52,694 nucleotides of DNA from Enterococcus aquimarinus (GTDB lineage: Bacteria; Bacillota; Bacilli; Lactobacillales; Enterococcaceae), in contig NZ_JXKD01000017.1 of NCBI RefSeq assembly GCF_001885765.1, forward strand, positions 1-52,694. The letters run 5' to 3'. Within the stretch, counting starts at the first letter, position 1. Each line of letters starts with the position of its first letter. Under the pieces are notes generated by a model. The model did not search any database, was not told where the DNA came from, and worked only from the letters and a program-made list of their open reading frames with translations. Below, one piece after another: positions 27,729 through 36,623 of the stretch. A program made the translations under genes and the position numbers.

Positions 27729-29195
27729 ATGGATAAATTATATGCAGATGACAGTTTAACTTTACATACCGACTTATATCAAATTAATATGATGTACACT
27801 TACTGGGCGTTAGATCGAGCGGATACGCATGCGGTTTTTGAATGTTATTTTCGTGAAATGCCGTTTAAAAATGGCTATGCTATTTTTGCGGGGTTAGAGC
27901 GTTTAGTCAAGTATTTAGAAGCGTTAGCGTTTAGCGAAAGCGATTTGGATTATTTGCGCGATTTAGGCGAATATCCGGAAGAGTTTTTAACGTATTTACG
28001 TGAGTTTAAATTTGCTTGTACGATTCGTTCGGCTAAAGAAGGGGAGTTGGTCTTTGCCAATGAACCGATTATTCAAGTGGAAGGACCGCTAGCGCAAGCA
28101 CAGTTAATCGAAACGGCGCTTTTAAATATCGTGAACTTCCAAACGTTGATTGCAACGAAAGCAGCCCGCATTAAATCCGTTATCGGCACAGATCCGCTCT
28201 TAGAATTTGGTTCGCGACGGGCGCAAGAGATGGACGCGGCGATTTGGGGAACACGAGCAGCCTTCATTGGGGGTGCTGGGGCGACAAGTAATGTCCGTGC
28301 CGGGAAAATTTTTGGGATTCCGGTCAGTGGTACGCATGCGCATTCCCTCGTCCAATCGTATGGGAATGATTATGATGCGTTCAAAGCTTACGCGATGACG
28401 CATAAAGATTGTGTCTTCTTAGTCGATACGTATGATACGTTAAAACTCGGTGTGCCCACTGCGATTCGTGTGGCGAAAGAGTTAGGCGATCAAATTAATT
28501 TCTTAGGTGTACGGATTGATAGTGGCGATATGGCTTATATTTCTAAAAAAGTTCGTGAACAACTCGATGAAGCGGGATTCACGGAAGCAAAAGTCTATGC
28601 GTCAAATGACTTAGATGAAAGTACGATTTTAAGTTTGAAAATGCAAAAAGCCAAAATTGATGTTTGGGGCGTCGGCACAAAACTGATTACGGCCTATGAT
28701 CAACCCGCGTTAGGGGCTGTTTATAAACTGGTATCGATTGAAGACGAAAATGGGGATATGATTGACACCATCAAGCTTTCGAGTAATGCTGAAAAAGTCT
28801 CAACGCCCGGTAAAAAACAAGTGTGGCGCATTACGCGTAAAAAAGATGGCAAATCAGAAGGCGATTATGTCACTCTTTGGAATGAAGATCCGCGCGAAGA
28901 AGAAAGTATTTTTATGTTCCATCCGGTGCATACGTATATTAGTAAGACGGTTACAGAGTTTGATGCGCGTCCCGTGTTGCAAGATATTTATCTTGAAGGA
29001 AAACAAGTCTACGAATTGCCTTCTTTAGGCGAGATTAAAGCCTATTGTCACGACTGTTTAGATGCGTTATGGGATGAATACAAACGCGATTTAAATCCGC
29101 AACCATACCCAGTCGATTTGTCAAAAGAGTGTTGGGATCATAAAATGAAGACTTTTGATGCTGTTCGTCAGCAAGTCAAAGAAATGCAAGAATAG
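27729..29195 (+). CDS. pncB: Nicotinate phosphoribosyltransferase
   Basis: 488 residues. It joins nicotinate to PRPP (ATP-assisted) to form nicotinate mononucleotide in the Preiss-Handler NAD salvage pathway. Characteristic segments are [33 protein letters not shown]-like [23 protein letters not shown] and [19 protein letters not shown] precedes ATG 27729, and TGTTATAAT at 27686-27694 is an extended -10. nadE follows 11 bases after its stop, forming a two-gene salvage operon. Confidence 0.96.
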   Translation: MDKLYADDSLTLHTDLYQINMMYTYWALDRADTHAVFECYFREMPFKNGYAIFAGLERLVKYLEALAFSESDLDYLRDLGEYPEEFLTYLREFKFACTIRSAKEGELVFANEPIIQVEGPLAQAQLIETALLNIVNFQTLIATKAARIKSVIGTDPLLEFGSRRAQEMDAAIWGTRAAFIGGAGATSNVRAGKIFGIPVSGTHAHSLVQSYGNDYDAFKAYAMTHKDCVFLVDTYDTLKLGVPTAIRVAKELGDQINFLGVRIDSGDMAYISKKVREQLDEAGFTEAKVYASNDLDESTILSLKMQKAKIDVWGVGTKLITAYDQPALGAVYKLVSIEDENGDMIDTIKLSSNAEKVSTPGKKQVWRITRKKDGKSEGDYVTLWNEDPREEESIFMFHPVHTYISKTVTEFDARPVLQDIYLEGKQVYELPSLGEIKAYCHDCLDALWDEYKRDLNPQPYPVDLSKECWDHKMKTFDAVRQQVKEMQE

Positions 29196-29206
29196 GAGTG
29201 AAATCC

Positions 29207-30031
29207 ATGAGTTTGCAACAAGAAATTATTCAAACATTAGCAGTTAAACCGACGATCGATCCAGAAGTTGAGATTCGTCGCAGTATTGAATTCTTGAAAG
29301 ACTATTTACGGGCACATCCGTTTATCAAAACGTTTGTTCTCGGAATTAGTGGGGGACAAGATTCGACCTTAGTGGGACGACTAGCACAACTCGCGATGGA
29401 AGAAATGCGTCATGAAACGAACGATTCGGACTACTATTTTATCGGTGTGCGTTTACCTTATGGGCAACAAAACGATGAAGCTGACGCGCAATTGGCGATG
29501 GATTTTGTCAATAGTGATAGTCAAATCATGGTCGATATCAAACCGGCCGTGGATGCTCAAGTCGCTGAATTAAACAAAATCGGCGTCGATATATCCGATT
29601 ACAACAAGGGCAATATCAAAGCGCGTCAACGAATGGTGACCCAGTACGCGTTAGCTGGCGCCTTCCAAGGAGCTGTTCTTGGAACGGATCATGCGGCGGA
29701 AAATCTAACCGGCTTTTTCACAAAATTTGGTGATGGAGCAGCCGATTTAATCCCCATTGCTTCGTTGAATAAACGTCAAGGCCGCGCGTTATTAAAAGCC
29801 TTGGGCGCACCTGAAGCCTTGTATTTAAAAACACCCGTAGCGGACCTTGAAGAAAATCGTCCAATGCTACCAGACGAAACCGCACTTGGTGTCACGTATG
29901 AAGAAATTGATGATTATCTTGAAGGAAAAACCGTTTCGCACCAAGCGCAAACGACCATTGAAAATTGGTGGAAAAAAGGCCAACATAAACGCCACTTACC
30001 CATTTCGATGAAAGACGATTTTTGGAAGTAG
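29207..30031 (+). CDS. nadE: NH3-dependent NAD+ synthetase
   Basis: 274 residues. It amidates nicotinate adenine dinucleotide to NAD+. The ATP-pyrophosphatase P-loop SGGQDS is at 48-53; [26 protein letters not shown] and [17 protein letters not shown] are family signatures. There is no glutaminase domain, so free ammonia is used. I start at ATG 29207 behind TAGGAG at 29193-29198 rather than the GTG at 29198 inside that site. It is the last gene of the pncB-nadE operon. Confidence 0.97.
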   Translation: MSLQQEIIQTLAVKPTIDPEVEIRRSIEFLKDYLRAHPFIKTFVLGISGGQDSTLVGRLAQLAMEEMRHETNDSDYYFIGVRLPYGQQNDEADAQLAMDFVNSDSQIMVDIKPAVDAQVAELNKIGVDISDYNKGNIKARQRMVTQYALAGAFQGAVLGTDHAAENLTGFFTKFGDGAADLIPIASLNKRQGRALLKALGAPEALYLKTPVADLEENRPMLPDETALGVTYEEIDDYLEGKTVSHQAQTTIENWWKKGQHKRHLPISMKDDFWK

Positions 30032-30037
30032 GGAATG

Positions 30038-30080
30038 AAACATCTAAAACAGAGGGAACGATTCTGTTTTAGATGTTTTT
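30038..30080 (+). terminator. Strong terminator after nadE
   Basis: A perfect 16-bp stem, AAACATCTAAAACAGA at 30038-30053 and its complement at 30063-30078, followed by T residues. Confidence 0.92.
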
Positions 30081-30119
30081 GGCTCTTCATCAAATAATGT
30101 TGATGACATCTCGCGCTAC

Positions 30120-30340
30120 CCTACGAAAAATCTCCTTGTGTGAGAGGCTGCGAGACCGCTTCGAGCCTAGGTTTCTGAAGCCGTTCGAGCAAAGCGAGTT
30201 ACGGATACAGTATCAGGCCTCCGCGTGACTCTCAGCTCGAAAGCTTCAAACTCTAGGTAAGTGCTAAAGCACAAACCTAGAGTAATTCACATCTCGTCTT
30301 TTGACGCAGCTGACGCAAGGCGTTTTTCTTTGGTCCGCTA
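30120..30340. ncRNA. Candidate structured RNA or repeat element with alternative pairings
   Basis: This noncoding stretch is GC-richer than its surroundings. 30166-30257 can fold as one long stem-loop: CCTAGG..TGAAGC..TTCGAGC pairs with GCTCGA..GCTTCA..CTAGG, closing over GCGAGTTACG/CGTGACTCTC and GATAC/GTATC. ACTCTAGGT at 30250-30258 can instead pair with ACCTAGAGT at 30275-30283, around GTGCT/AGCAC. ACGC-AAG-GCGT followed by TTTTT occurs at about 30313-30327. Direction is unclear. A minus-strand promoter (TTGACG at 30369-30374, TATTCA at 30345-30350, 18-base spacing) is possible. No coding capacity is visible, and 30341-30456 is otherwise featureless. Confidence 0.35.
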
Positions 30341-30456
30341 GTATTGAATATCTCTTTGATGTATATTTCGTCAAACAATGAAAGAAATGATAAAAGAAAA
30401 TGTTTAAGCGATGAGTCTATCATCACAAAAAATAATCTATCCGAAAAAAATGTTAA

Positions 30457-30499
30457 GGAATAATACGAATTTCAGTCATCAACACTAAAAGTTATACAG
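30457..30499 (+). repeat. 43-bp dispersed repeat, copy A
   Basis: The 43 bases from GGAATAATACGAATTT to AGTTATACAG recur inverted at 48776-48818 with one mismatch (C for T at position 17). It lies 34 bases before the AraC-family start codon. Confidence 0.8.
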
Positions 30500-30532
30500 T
30501 CATGTTTTTTTATCGAAAGATTGGAGGAGACT

Positions 30533-31393
30533 ATGCAAGAATATTTCTTTGAAAATCCTTTTTTTGCCGATTTTTATTTATTAACGATAGGGCATCAAAA
30601 ATGCCCGCCTTCGCATCGCTTTGGCCCGAGTGTTCGGGGGAATTATATTTTACATTTTATTGTTAAAGGCCATGGTTCTTTTTATGTGGATGGTATCAAA
30701 CATGATTTACAGCAAGGGGATTTCTTTTTGTTACGTCCTTCTGTTGAAACTTATTATGAAGCGAGTGCGACCGATCCTTGGGAATATTATTGGTTGGGAT
30801 TCGATGGTGAAAAAACAAACGATATTTTGAACTACCTAAAAATTACACCCGAAAATCATGTTGGAAAAGCCGAGAATGCTACCTTAATTACGCAACGATT
30901 TGAGTCGATTTTACGGCCGGCTATCTTAGCAGACTCGAATCAGTTGTTGATTCAACAATATCTATATGAAATTTTAGGAGCTTTTCATACGCAAACAACT
31001 TCTCGTGAGTTGTTGGAAGAAGAAAAACGGCGCTATAGCTATTCTTTTATTCAGTATGTACACCATTATTATCAAAATCCTGCGTTAACCATTGCGGATA
31101 TTGCGAAAAATTTTGGGTTGAATCATTCTTATTTCAGTCAAGTCATCAAAAGTGAAATGGGCATGACACCGAATGACTATTTAAGTTTTTTTCGAATGAA
31201 AGAAAGCTTTCGTTTACTCGTACGAACAGATAAAAGTGTAAAAGAAATTGCGGTACTTGTGGGGTATGAAAATCCGTTAACCTTTTCACGAGCATTTAAA
31301 AATATTCATGGCGTCAGTCCGTTAGCTTATCGTGTCAAAAACCAAACGGCAGTAAAGACTAAAGACCTAAAAAATAGCGATATCAAACAATAA
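30533..31393 (+). CDS. AraC-family transcriptional regulator
   Basis: 286 residues. An N-terminal cupin-like sugar-binding domain (GPSVRGNYILHFIVKGHGSFYVDG, QQGDFFLLRP) is followed by a C-terminal double helix-turn-helix (LTIADIAKNFGLNHSYFSQVIKSEMGMTPNDYLSFFRM; VKEIAVLVGYENPLTFSRAFKNIHGVSPLAYR). The start is ATG 30533 behind GGAGGAGA; a TTG at 30521 adjoins that site. It is followed 74 bases later by an alpha-galactosidase gene, so it is probably a raffinose/melibiose-type activator like MsmR/RafR. Confidence 0.92.
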   Translation: MQEYFFENPFFADFYLLTIGHQKCPPSHRFGPSVRGNYILHFIVKGHGSFYVDGIKHDLQQGDFFLLRPSVETYYEASATDPWEYYWLGFDGEKTNDILNYLKITPENHVGKAENATLITQRFESILRPAILADSNQLLIQQYLYEILGAFHTQTTSRELLEEEKRRYSYSFIQYVHHYYQNPALTIADIAKNFGLNHSYFSQVIKSEMGMTPNDYLSFFRMKESFRLLVRTDKSVKEIAVLVGYENPLTFSRAFKNIHGVSPLAYRVKNQTAVKTKDLKNSDIKQ

Positions 31394-31467
31394 AAGAGTT
31401 ATCGTTTGTTGCGAATCTTTCCTATATGATGACAGTAGTTCAATTAAAACATTTAGGAGGAACACAG

Positions 31468-32778
31468 ATGGTAAAAATTACGTTTATTGGAGCAGGTAGT
31501 ACAGTCTTTGCAAAAAATGTTTTGGGTGATGTGCTGTTAACGCCGAGTTTGCACGAGGCACAGATTGCGCTTTATGATATTAATAAAGAACGGCTGAAAG
31601 AATCAGAAATGATGTTACGCACCATTAATCAAAACTGTAATCAAAATCGCGCGACGATTCGCTCTTATACTGATCGAAAGGAAGCCTTACGCGACGCAAC
31701 TTTTGTAGTGAATGCGATTCAAGTTGGGGGATACGCTCCTTCGACCGTTATTGACTTTGAAATCCCTAAAAAGTATGGGTTGCAACAAACAATTGGCGAT
31801 ACAATGGGGATTGGTGGAATCTTCCGTGCATTACGAACGATTCCCGTGATGCTTGAATTTGCTCGTGAAATGGAAGAGGTTTGTCCGGATGCGTGGTTAC
31901 TAAATTATACGAATCCCATGGCGATGCTGACGATGGCTGTACTGAAAGCGACAAAGATTAAGACAGTGGGACTTTGTCATAGTGTTCAAGTTTGTGTGCC
32001 GGATTTATTTAAAGGGTTAGGGATTCAGGATGACTATGATTTGAATGATTTTCAGTGGAAAATCGCGGGAATTAATCATATGGCTTGGTTACTTGAAATC
32101 AATTATCAAGGCCAGGATTTTTACCCAGTGATTCGCCAGAAAGCGTTAGAAATGACATTGCCGCATGCCGATGCCGTGCGTTATGAATTGATGCGCAACT
32201 TTGGCTATTATGTCACAGAATCGAGTGAACATAATGCGGAATACCATCCATATTTTATTAAATCAAAATATCCTGAATTAATTGAGCGCTTTGCTATTCC
32301 GATTGATGAATACTTAAGAAGATGCGTGGCTCAAATTGCTGGCTGGGAAGAGCAACGGGATGCCATTGTCCATAACGGCGAATTGACGCACGTTCGTAGT
32401 CTAGAATATGCTTCTTATATTATGGATGCGATTGTGACGGGCAAGCCGACAATGATTGCTGGGAATGTCATGAACAATGGCCTCATTACCAATCTCCCAA
32501 CAGATAGTTGTGTTGAAGTGCCTTGTCTTGTTGATAAAAATGGTATCCAACCAACTTTTGTAGGCGACTTGCCAACGCAACTCGCTGCGCTGAACCGGAC
32601 TAATATCAACGTTCAACAATTGACCGTCGAAGCTGCCTTAACGCTCGAACGGGATAAAATCTATCAAGCGGCTTTACTCGATCCTCATACGAATTCAGAA
32701 TTATCAATTGACGATATTCGTCACTTAGTGGATGATTTGATTGAAGCGCACGGCGATTACTTGCCGGAATATCATTAA
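31468..32778 (+). CDS. melA: GH4 alpha-galactosidase (MelA-like)
   Basis: 436 residues. It hydrolyses alpha-galactosides such as melibiose by the NAD+ and Mn2+-dependent redox mechanism of GH4. The Rossmann start MVKITFIGAGSTVF, YTNPMAM at 147-153, the metal Cys170-His171 in GLCHSVQ and GINHMAW at 201-207 are seen. I start at ATG 31468 behind AGGAGG; an ATG at 31426 has no such site. No transporter gene adjoins, so melibiose uptake must come from elsewhere. GH4 also includes 6-phospho-glycosidases, but the CHSV motif favours the alpha-galactosidase branch. Confidence 0.88.
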   Translation: MVKITFIGAGSTVFAKNVLGDVLLTPSLHEAQIALYDINKERLKESEMMLRTINQNCNQNRATIRSYTDRKEALRDATFVVNAIQVGGYAPSTVIDFEIPKKYGLQQTIGDTMGIGGIFRALRTIPVMLEFAREMEEVCPDAWLLNYTNPMAMLTMAVLKATKIKTVGLCHSVQVCVPDLFKGLGIQDDYDLNDFQWKIAGINHMAWLLEINYQGQDFYPVIRQKALEMTLPHADAVRYELMRNFGYYVTESSEHNAEYHPYFIKSKYPELIERFAIPIDEYLRRCVAQIAGWEEQRDAIVHNGELTHVRSLEYASYIMDAIVTGKPTMIAGNVMNNGLITNLPTDSCVEVPCLVDKNGIQPTFVGDLPTQLAALNRTNINVQQLTVEAALTLERDKIYQAALLDPHTNSELSIDDIRHLVDDLIEAHGDYLPEYH

Positions 32779-32784
32779 GTCAAT

Positions 32785-32826
32785 AAAACAGGACCGCCAA
32801 TATTTCGTGGCGATCCTGTTTTTTAA
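32785..32826. terminator. Terminator after melA
   Basis: AAAACAGGA at 32785-32793 pairs with TCCTGTTTT at 32814-32822, with an inner GCCA/TGGC stem, followed by T residues. It also ends the convergent tautomerase transcript. Confidence 0.88.
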
Positions 32827-32844
32827 TGTGCTCGTATGGCACTC

Positions 32845-33024
32845 TTACTTGATTACTTCGCCGCCATGGCCGTAATCTTCTTTTTTCATATCACTAATAA
32901 TGATGGTAACTGCTTCTTTTTTCGCTCCGGTAGTGCGAACGACCGCATCCGTTACTTCTTTGATTAAGTTTTCTTTTTGTTCAGGGGTACGGCCTTCAAG
33001 CATTTGAATGTTGACAACTGGCAT
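32845..33024 (-). CDS. 4-oxalocrotonate tautomerase family protein
   Basis: A 59-residue protein on the minus strand. It begins MPVVNIQMLEGRTPEQKENL; after Met removal Pro1 is the catalytic base of this superfamily, and the arginine in EGRTPEQK and the later AVVRTTG region fit. It ends DYGHGGEVIK. AAAGAGG precedes the ATG at 33024. Homologues tautomerise enol/keto acids. The substrate here is unknown; a link to the hydroxy-acid module at 33169-36535 is possible but unproven. Confidence 0.9.
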   Translation of the reverse strand: MPVVNIQMLEGRTPEQKENLIKEVTDAVVRTTGAKKEAVTIIISDMKKEDYGHGGEVIK

Positions 33025-33040
33025 GCAATTTTCGCCTCTT

Positions 33041-33071
33041 TCTATGATGGTTGTTTCTATTTTATCATAGA
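33041..33071 (-). promoter_or_regulatory. Inverted repeat in the tautomerase promoter region
   Basis: TCTATGAT at 33041-33048 and ATCATAGA at 33064-33071 are perfect reverse complements. On the minus strand the upstream arm supplies TATGAT, a likely -10 box, so the repeat could be an operator. 33072-33168 shows nothing further. Confidence 0.4.
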
Positions 33072-33168
33072 GAAACGTATTCGCCTATGGGAGATAAGTT
33101 AATAACATACCATTTATGTCTACTAAAAGAAATAAAAAATACTTCTCAAAAAACGCTGAATTTGAGTA

Positions 33169-33903
33169 TTAGGAATTAATTTGCGCAACTTCATTGATTA
33201 GTAACTGTTCAATTTCGGCAAAATTTTTGTATTGTAAACGTGTTGTGGGACCAGAAATACCGATTGTCGCAATTGGTTGACCTTGTTGTAAGACAGCAAC
33301 GGATAAGCAGGTTAAGCCGTATTCGTATTCTTCTCGATCATAAGCGATTCCTTTTGAAAGGATCGTTTCTTTTTCTGGAATAAAGACTTCATATTCCGTA
33401 ATTGTATGAATCGTTCGAGCGAGAAGAGGGTGGTTAAAATAGTTTTTGAGTTGCTCATCATTCATATAACTAAGGAAAATTTTTCCTGAACTCGAACAGT
33501 ATAGTTCGGATTCAGGTGCAAGATTAGATTGTAAGGCATAGTATTCTCCGACTTCTGAGTGAATGTTGTACATTTTTCCTAAACGATTCACCGTTAGATT
33601 GACCGTTTCACCAGTTTGTTCGGATATTTTCTGAATTGTCGGTAAGCACTTATGAATTAAATTTTGATCCTCATTCACGCCAACTTGATACGTTAAAAAT
33701 TTATAGCCTAAGTAATACGTTTCCTCATTAGTTTGAATCAATAGACCCGCAACTTCTAATGTTTTTAAGAGTCGAAAGGTACTTGTTTTTGGTAACTGTA
33801 ATTCTTTTGCGATATCGGAAATACCTAATCCTTCTCTTTGACTAATTAAGTCAATGATACGAGTGGCATTTAACACTGATTTGTTTATTTCTTCACTAAT
33901 CAT
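33169..33903 (-). CDS. IclR-family transcriptional regulator
   Basis: 244 residues. An N-terminal winged helix (ISQREGLGISDIAKELQLPKTSTFRLLKTLEVAGLL) and a C-terminal GAF-like effector domain (SGKIFLSYMNDEQLKNYF, GIAYDREEYEYGLTCLSVAV, ATIGISGPTTRL) are typical. It is divergent from a YjiH-type transporter and a 2-hydroxyacid dehydrogenase, which it probably controls through the palindrome at 34119-34133. Confidence 0.92.
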   Translation of the reverse strand: MISEEINKSVLNATRIIDLISQREGLGISDIAKELQLPKTSTFRLLKTLEVAGLLIQTNEETYYLGYKFLTYQVGVNEDQNLIHKCLPTIQKISEQTGETVNLTVNRLGKMYNIHSEVGEYYALQSNLAPESELYCSSSGKIFLSYMNDEQLKNYFNHPLLARTIHTITEYEVFIPEKETILSKGIAYDREEYEYGLTCLSVAVLQQGQPIATIGISGPTTRLQYKNFAEIEQLLINEVAQINS

Positions 33904-34084
33904 CGATTATCCCCTCACTGTTTTTATGTTAAATGCTATTATACCTCTTTTTTAAACAAAGAGAAACAGCGATAAAATGCTGATTTATCCAGCTTTCTTA
34001 GTTTAAAATCCCTCTAATTTTTTTATTTTAATCATTTTTATCTAAAAAAATTTGAAATTAATGTGATTTTATTCACATTAGCTA

Positions 34085-34133
34085 TTGTAAAACTATTCTT
34101 TTCGTCATATAATAATTCCGGAACGGCATTCCG
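34085..34133 (+). promoter_or_regulatory. Promoter with IclR-type operator
   Basis: TTGTAA at 34085-34090 and TATAAT at 34108-34113 are 17 bases apart. CGGAA-CGGCA-TTCCG at 34119-34133 is an inverted repeat over the expected start of transcription, similar to GGAA/TTCC-based operators of IclR proteins. Confidence 0.65.
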
Positions 34134-34164
34134 TTTTTGGTAAAATTAGAAAGGAAGCGAAAAA

Positions 34165-35499
34165 ATGACTACAAGTAACAAAAAATTAATGAACACACTG
34201 AAATTTATTTTAGGTACTACTTTTGGAATTTTATTTGTTTTAATCCCATTTAATTTCAGTGGCACAGTTGACACCATTTTATTTTATTATTTAAAGGTGT
34301 TCATCCATTCTTTTGATTGGCTATTACAACCAATCTTAGTTCTGTTAATTATTCTAAGTGCACTTTTATCTTTAATCGATCAATTAAAACCTGGTACGTT
34401 TATTGGGAAACAACGATTAATGGCGAAATTATTTTCAACTACGCCTTTTTATGTCGTGAATCGTATCTTAGGAGCGATTATCGCAGTGATGGTCTATTTT
34501 AAGATGGGACCAGAATTTTTAATCTCTGCGGATACGGGGGGAGCGATGTTATCACTTGCTACCCAATTATCCATTATTGTCCCAATGATGCTTTTATTCC
34601 AAACCTTTATTTTAGAATTTGGGGCAATGGAATTTTTAGGAGAGTTCATTGGTGTGATCGTTCGACCGTTATTCAAGACATCTGAAATCTGTGCGACAAG
34701 TATTTTAAGTGCTTGGGTAGGCCCGGGTAATGCAGCAATTATGGGTACAAAAGAACTGTTTGAACAAGGCTATTTCACAATGAAAGAAATGGCGATCATC
34801 GGGACACAATTTGCCACAGGAAGTATTGGCTGGATTGTCGTTGTTTCGTCGGTCTTAGGAGTTGTCGATCAATTAGGCTGGATTATTTTAGGTCTGGCGA
34901 TTGTTTCGGTGATTGTGGCTTTCATTGGTGTCCGGATTCCACCGATTTCTAAGTATCCTGATACTTATGTGGAAGGCAAAAAAGTGACACAAGAAGTTGT
35001 TAAAGAAGGAAGTGCTTGGAATCGAGCTGTAACCAATGCTTCAAATCGGGCAGGGGAATTAACATTCAAAAACTTCCTCAATAAGATTGATAATATGTCC
35101 TTTTATGTTCTTTGGTTAACACCAATTATTGTAAGCTGGGGAACGATTGCTTTAATTGTAGCGTTATTTACGCCAATTTTAGGCTGGATTTCACTACCAG
35201 TTCAATGGATTTTACAGTTATTCAATGTTCCAGAAGCATCGCAAGCGGCAAGTGCTATTTTATCTGGATTTGCTGATAACTATTTACCTGTAATTTTAGC
35301 TTCAAATATTGCATCAGTTGAAACAAGAATGATTGTCGCAATTATGAGTATTATGCCTATTATTTACTTATCAGAGACAGCGACTTTATTAACATCAACA
35401 AAAGCCGTTCCGAAATTCCTGGATGTCCTCATTATTTTCATTCAACGAACAATCATTTCATTGCCATTTGTGATTATTTTCGTGAAATTAGTTCTTTGA
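34165..35499 (+). CDS. YjiH-family membrane protein with nucleoside-recognition (Gate) domain
   Basis: 444 residues, about ten hydrophobic helices, with Gate-domain-like segments (LSAWVGPGNAAIMGTKELFEQGYFT and AILSGFADNYLPVILASNI). The family is a putative transporter of unknown substrate. It is co-directional with the 2-hydroxyacid dehydrogenase 49 bases downstream and divergent from an IclR regulator. An inferred role is uptake of a hydroxy or keto acid. AAAGGAAG precedes ATG 34165. Confidence 0.8.
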   Translation: MTTSNKKLMNTLKFILGTTFGILFVLIPFNFSGTVDTILFYYLKVFIHSFDWLLQPILVLLIILSALLSLIDQLKPGTFIGKQRLMAKLFSTTPFYVVNRILGAIIAVMVYFKMGPEFLISADTGGAMLSLATQLSIIVPMMLLFQTFILEFGAMEFLGEFIGVIVRPLFKTSEICATSILSAWVGPGNAAIMGTKELFEQGYFTMKEMAIIGTQFATGSIGWIVVVSSVLGVVDQLGWIILGLAIVSVIVAFIGVRIPPISKYPDTYVEGKKVTQEVVKEGSAWNRAVTNASNRAGELTFKNFLNKIDNMSFYVLWLTPIIVSWGTIALIVALFTPILGWISLPVQWILQLFNVPEASQAASAILSGFADNYLPVILASNIASVETRMIVAIMSIMPIIYLSETATLLTSTKAVPKFLDVLIIFIQRTIISLPFVIIFVKLVL

Positions 35500-35548
35500 A
35501 AAAGATAAAAAATGGATAATCTTAAATGAAACATGGAGGAAGATAAGA

Positions 35549-36535
35549 ATGTTAAAAGTGGTACGTTTATTTGAAGATGATACGTTTCAACATGAAGAAA
35601 AAATGATTAAGGAATTAGATTTAGCAATTGATTTACAAGTGAGACCGAGTGTGACTGAAGCAGAAGTTATTGAGAATGCGAAGGATGCGGATGTCATTAT
35701 CACTGTTTATGAACCATTAACGGAAAATGTACTAAAACAATTACCGAATTTAAAAATAGTTCTTTTTCGTTCGATTGGCTTTAATACGATTGATTTAGAA
35801 TATGCGAACCAAATCAATCTACCAGTTTCTCATATTAGCCGTTATTGTACCGATGAAGTCGCTAATTATGTGATTGCCGCAATTTTAATGCATAATCGTC
35901 GTTTGCATGACTTTAACCAAGCAGTGAAACAAGATCATGTGTGGGATTACGAAATGTTTCCTGATATGAGACGTTTATCCTCGTTAACCGTTAGCTTGAT
36001 TGGATTTGGCAATATCCCACGATTAATTGTGGAACGTTTGAAGTCATTTGGGCCAAAAGTGATTGCCTATGATCCATTCGTGACACAAGAAGCGATGGCT
36101 GCCTATGGCGTTGAGAAGGTCAGTCTAGAAGAAGCCTTCCAAAAAGGCGATTATATTTCTTCTCACTTACCATTGAACGCGAAGACTGAAAAGTTATTAG
36201 ATGAAAAATTATTTAACTTAACAACGAAAGCACCGATCTTTATTAATTCTTCTCGTGGTGGTGTTGTGAGCGAAGATGCCCTATACCATGCTTTAACGAA
36301 CGGTCAATTAAGCTACGCGATTTTGGATGTGTTAACTTCGGAAGATCCGGATTTAAAAAACGAGAAATTACTCACACTAAGTAACACGATTTTAACACCT
36401 CACATTGCCTTTTATTCGCAAGAAGCCTTTATCCAAGGCGCGGAAGACAACTTCAAAAATTTAGCTAACTTCTTAAACGGAAAATATAAAGAAGCAGAAA
36501 TTGTGAATGCATCGGCGATTGAAAAAAAGATATAA
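35549..36535 (+). CDS. D-isomer-specific 2-hydroxyacid dehydrogenase
   Basis: 328 residues. It interconverts a D-2-hydroxy acid and its 2-keto acid with NAD(H). The catalytic triad of the family is in place: Arg236 in INSSRGG, Glu265 in TSEDPD and His285 in LTPHIAFYS. The nucleotide-binding loop reads GFGNIP at 152-157, with proline where the third glycine of GxGxxG is usual, which may alter cofactor preference. It lies behind the YjiH transporter under IclR control. The substrate is not identifiable from sequence. Confidence 0.9.
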   Translation: MLKVVRLFEDDTFQHEEKMIKELDLAIDLQVRPSVTEAEVIENAKDADVIITVYEPLTENVLKQLPNLKIVLFRSIGFNTIDLEYANQINLPVSHISRYCTDEVANYVIAAILMHNRRLHDFNQAVKQDHVWDYEMFPDMRRLSSLTVSLIGFGNIPRLIVERLKSFGPKVIAYDPFVTQEAMAAYGVEKVSLEEAFQKGDYISSHLPLNAKTEKLLDEKLFNLTTKAPIFINSSRGGVVSEDALYHALTNGQLSYAILDVLTSEDPDLKNEKLLTLSNTILTPHIAFYSQEAFIQGAEDNFKNLANFLNGKYKEAEIVNASAIEKKI

Positions 36536-36560
36536 TAATAACTAACAGTTAAAAAGAAAC

Positions 36561-36612
36561 AAACCTCTTCCTGGACGACTCGCTTTTCTGTCGTTAAGGA
36601 AGAGGTTTCTTC
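36561..36612. terminator. Bidirectional terminator
   Basis: AAACCTCTTCCT at 36561-36572 pairs with AGGAAGAGGTTT at 36597-36608; an inner ACGAC/GTCGT extends the stem. It lies between convergent genes. Confidence 0.87.
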
Positions 36613-36623
36613 ATTTCAGTTCA

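Noticed and set aside
30120-30340. CRISPR-like repeats from the recurring CTAGG/TCGAGC units
   Set aside because: The units are inverted, imperfect and irregularly spaced; there are no spacers and no cas genes.
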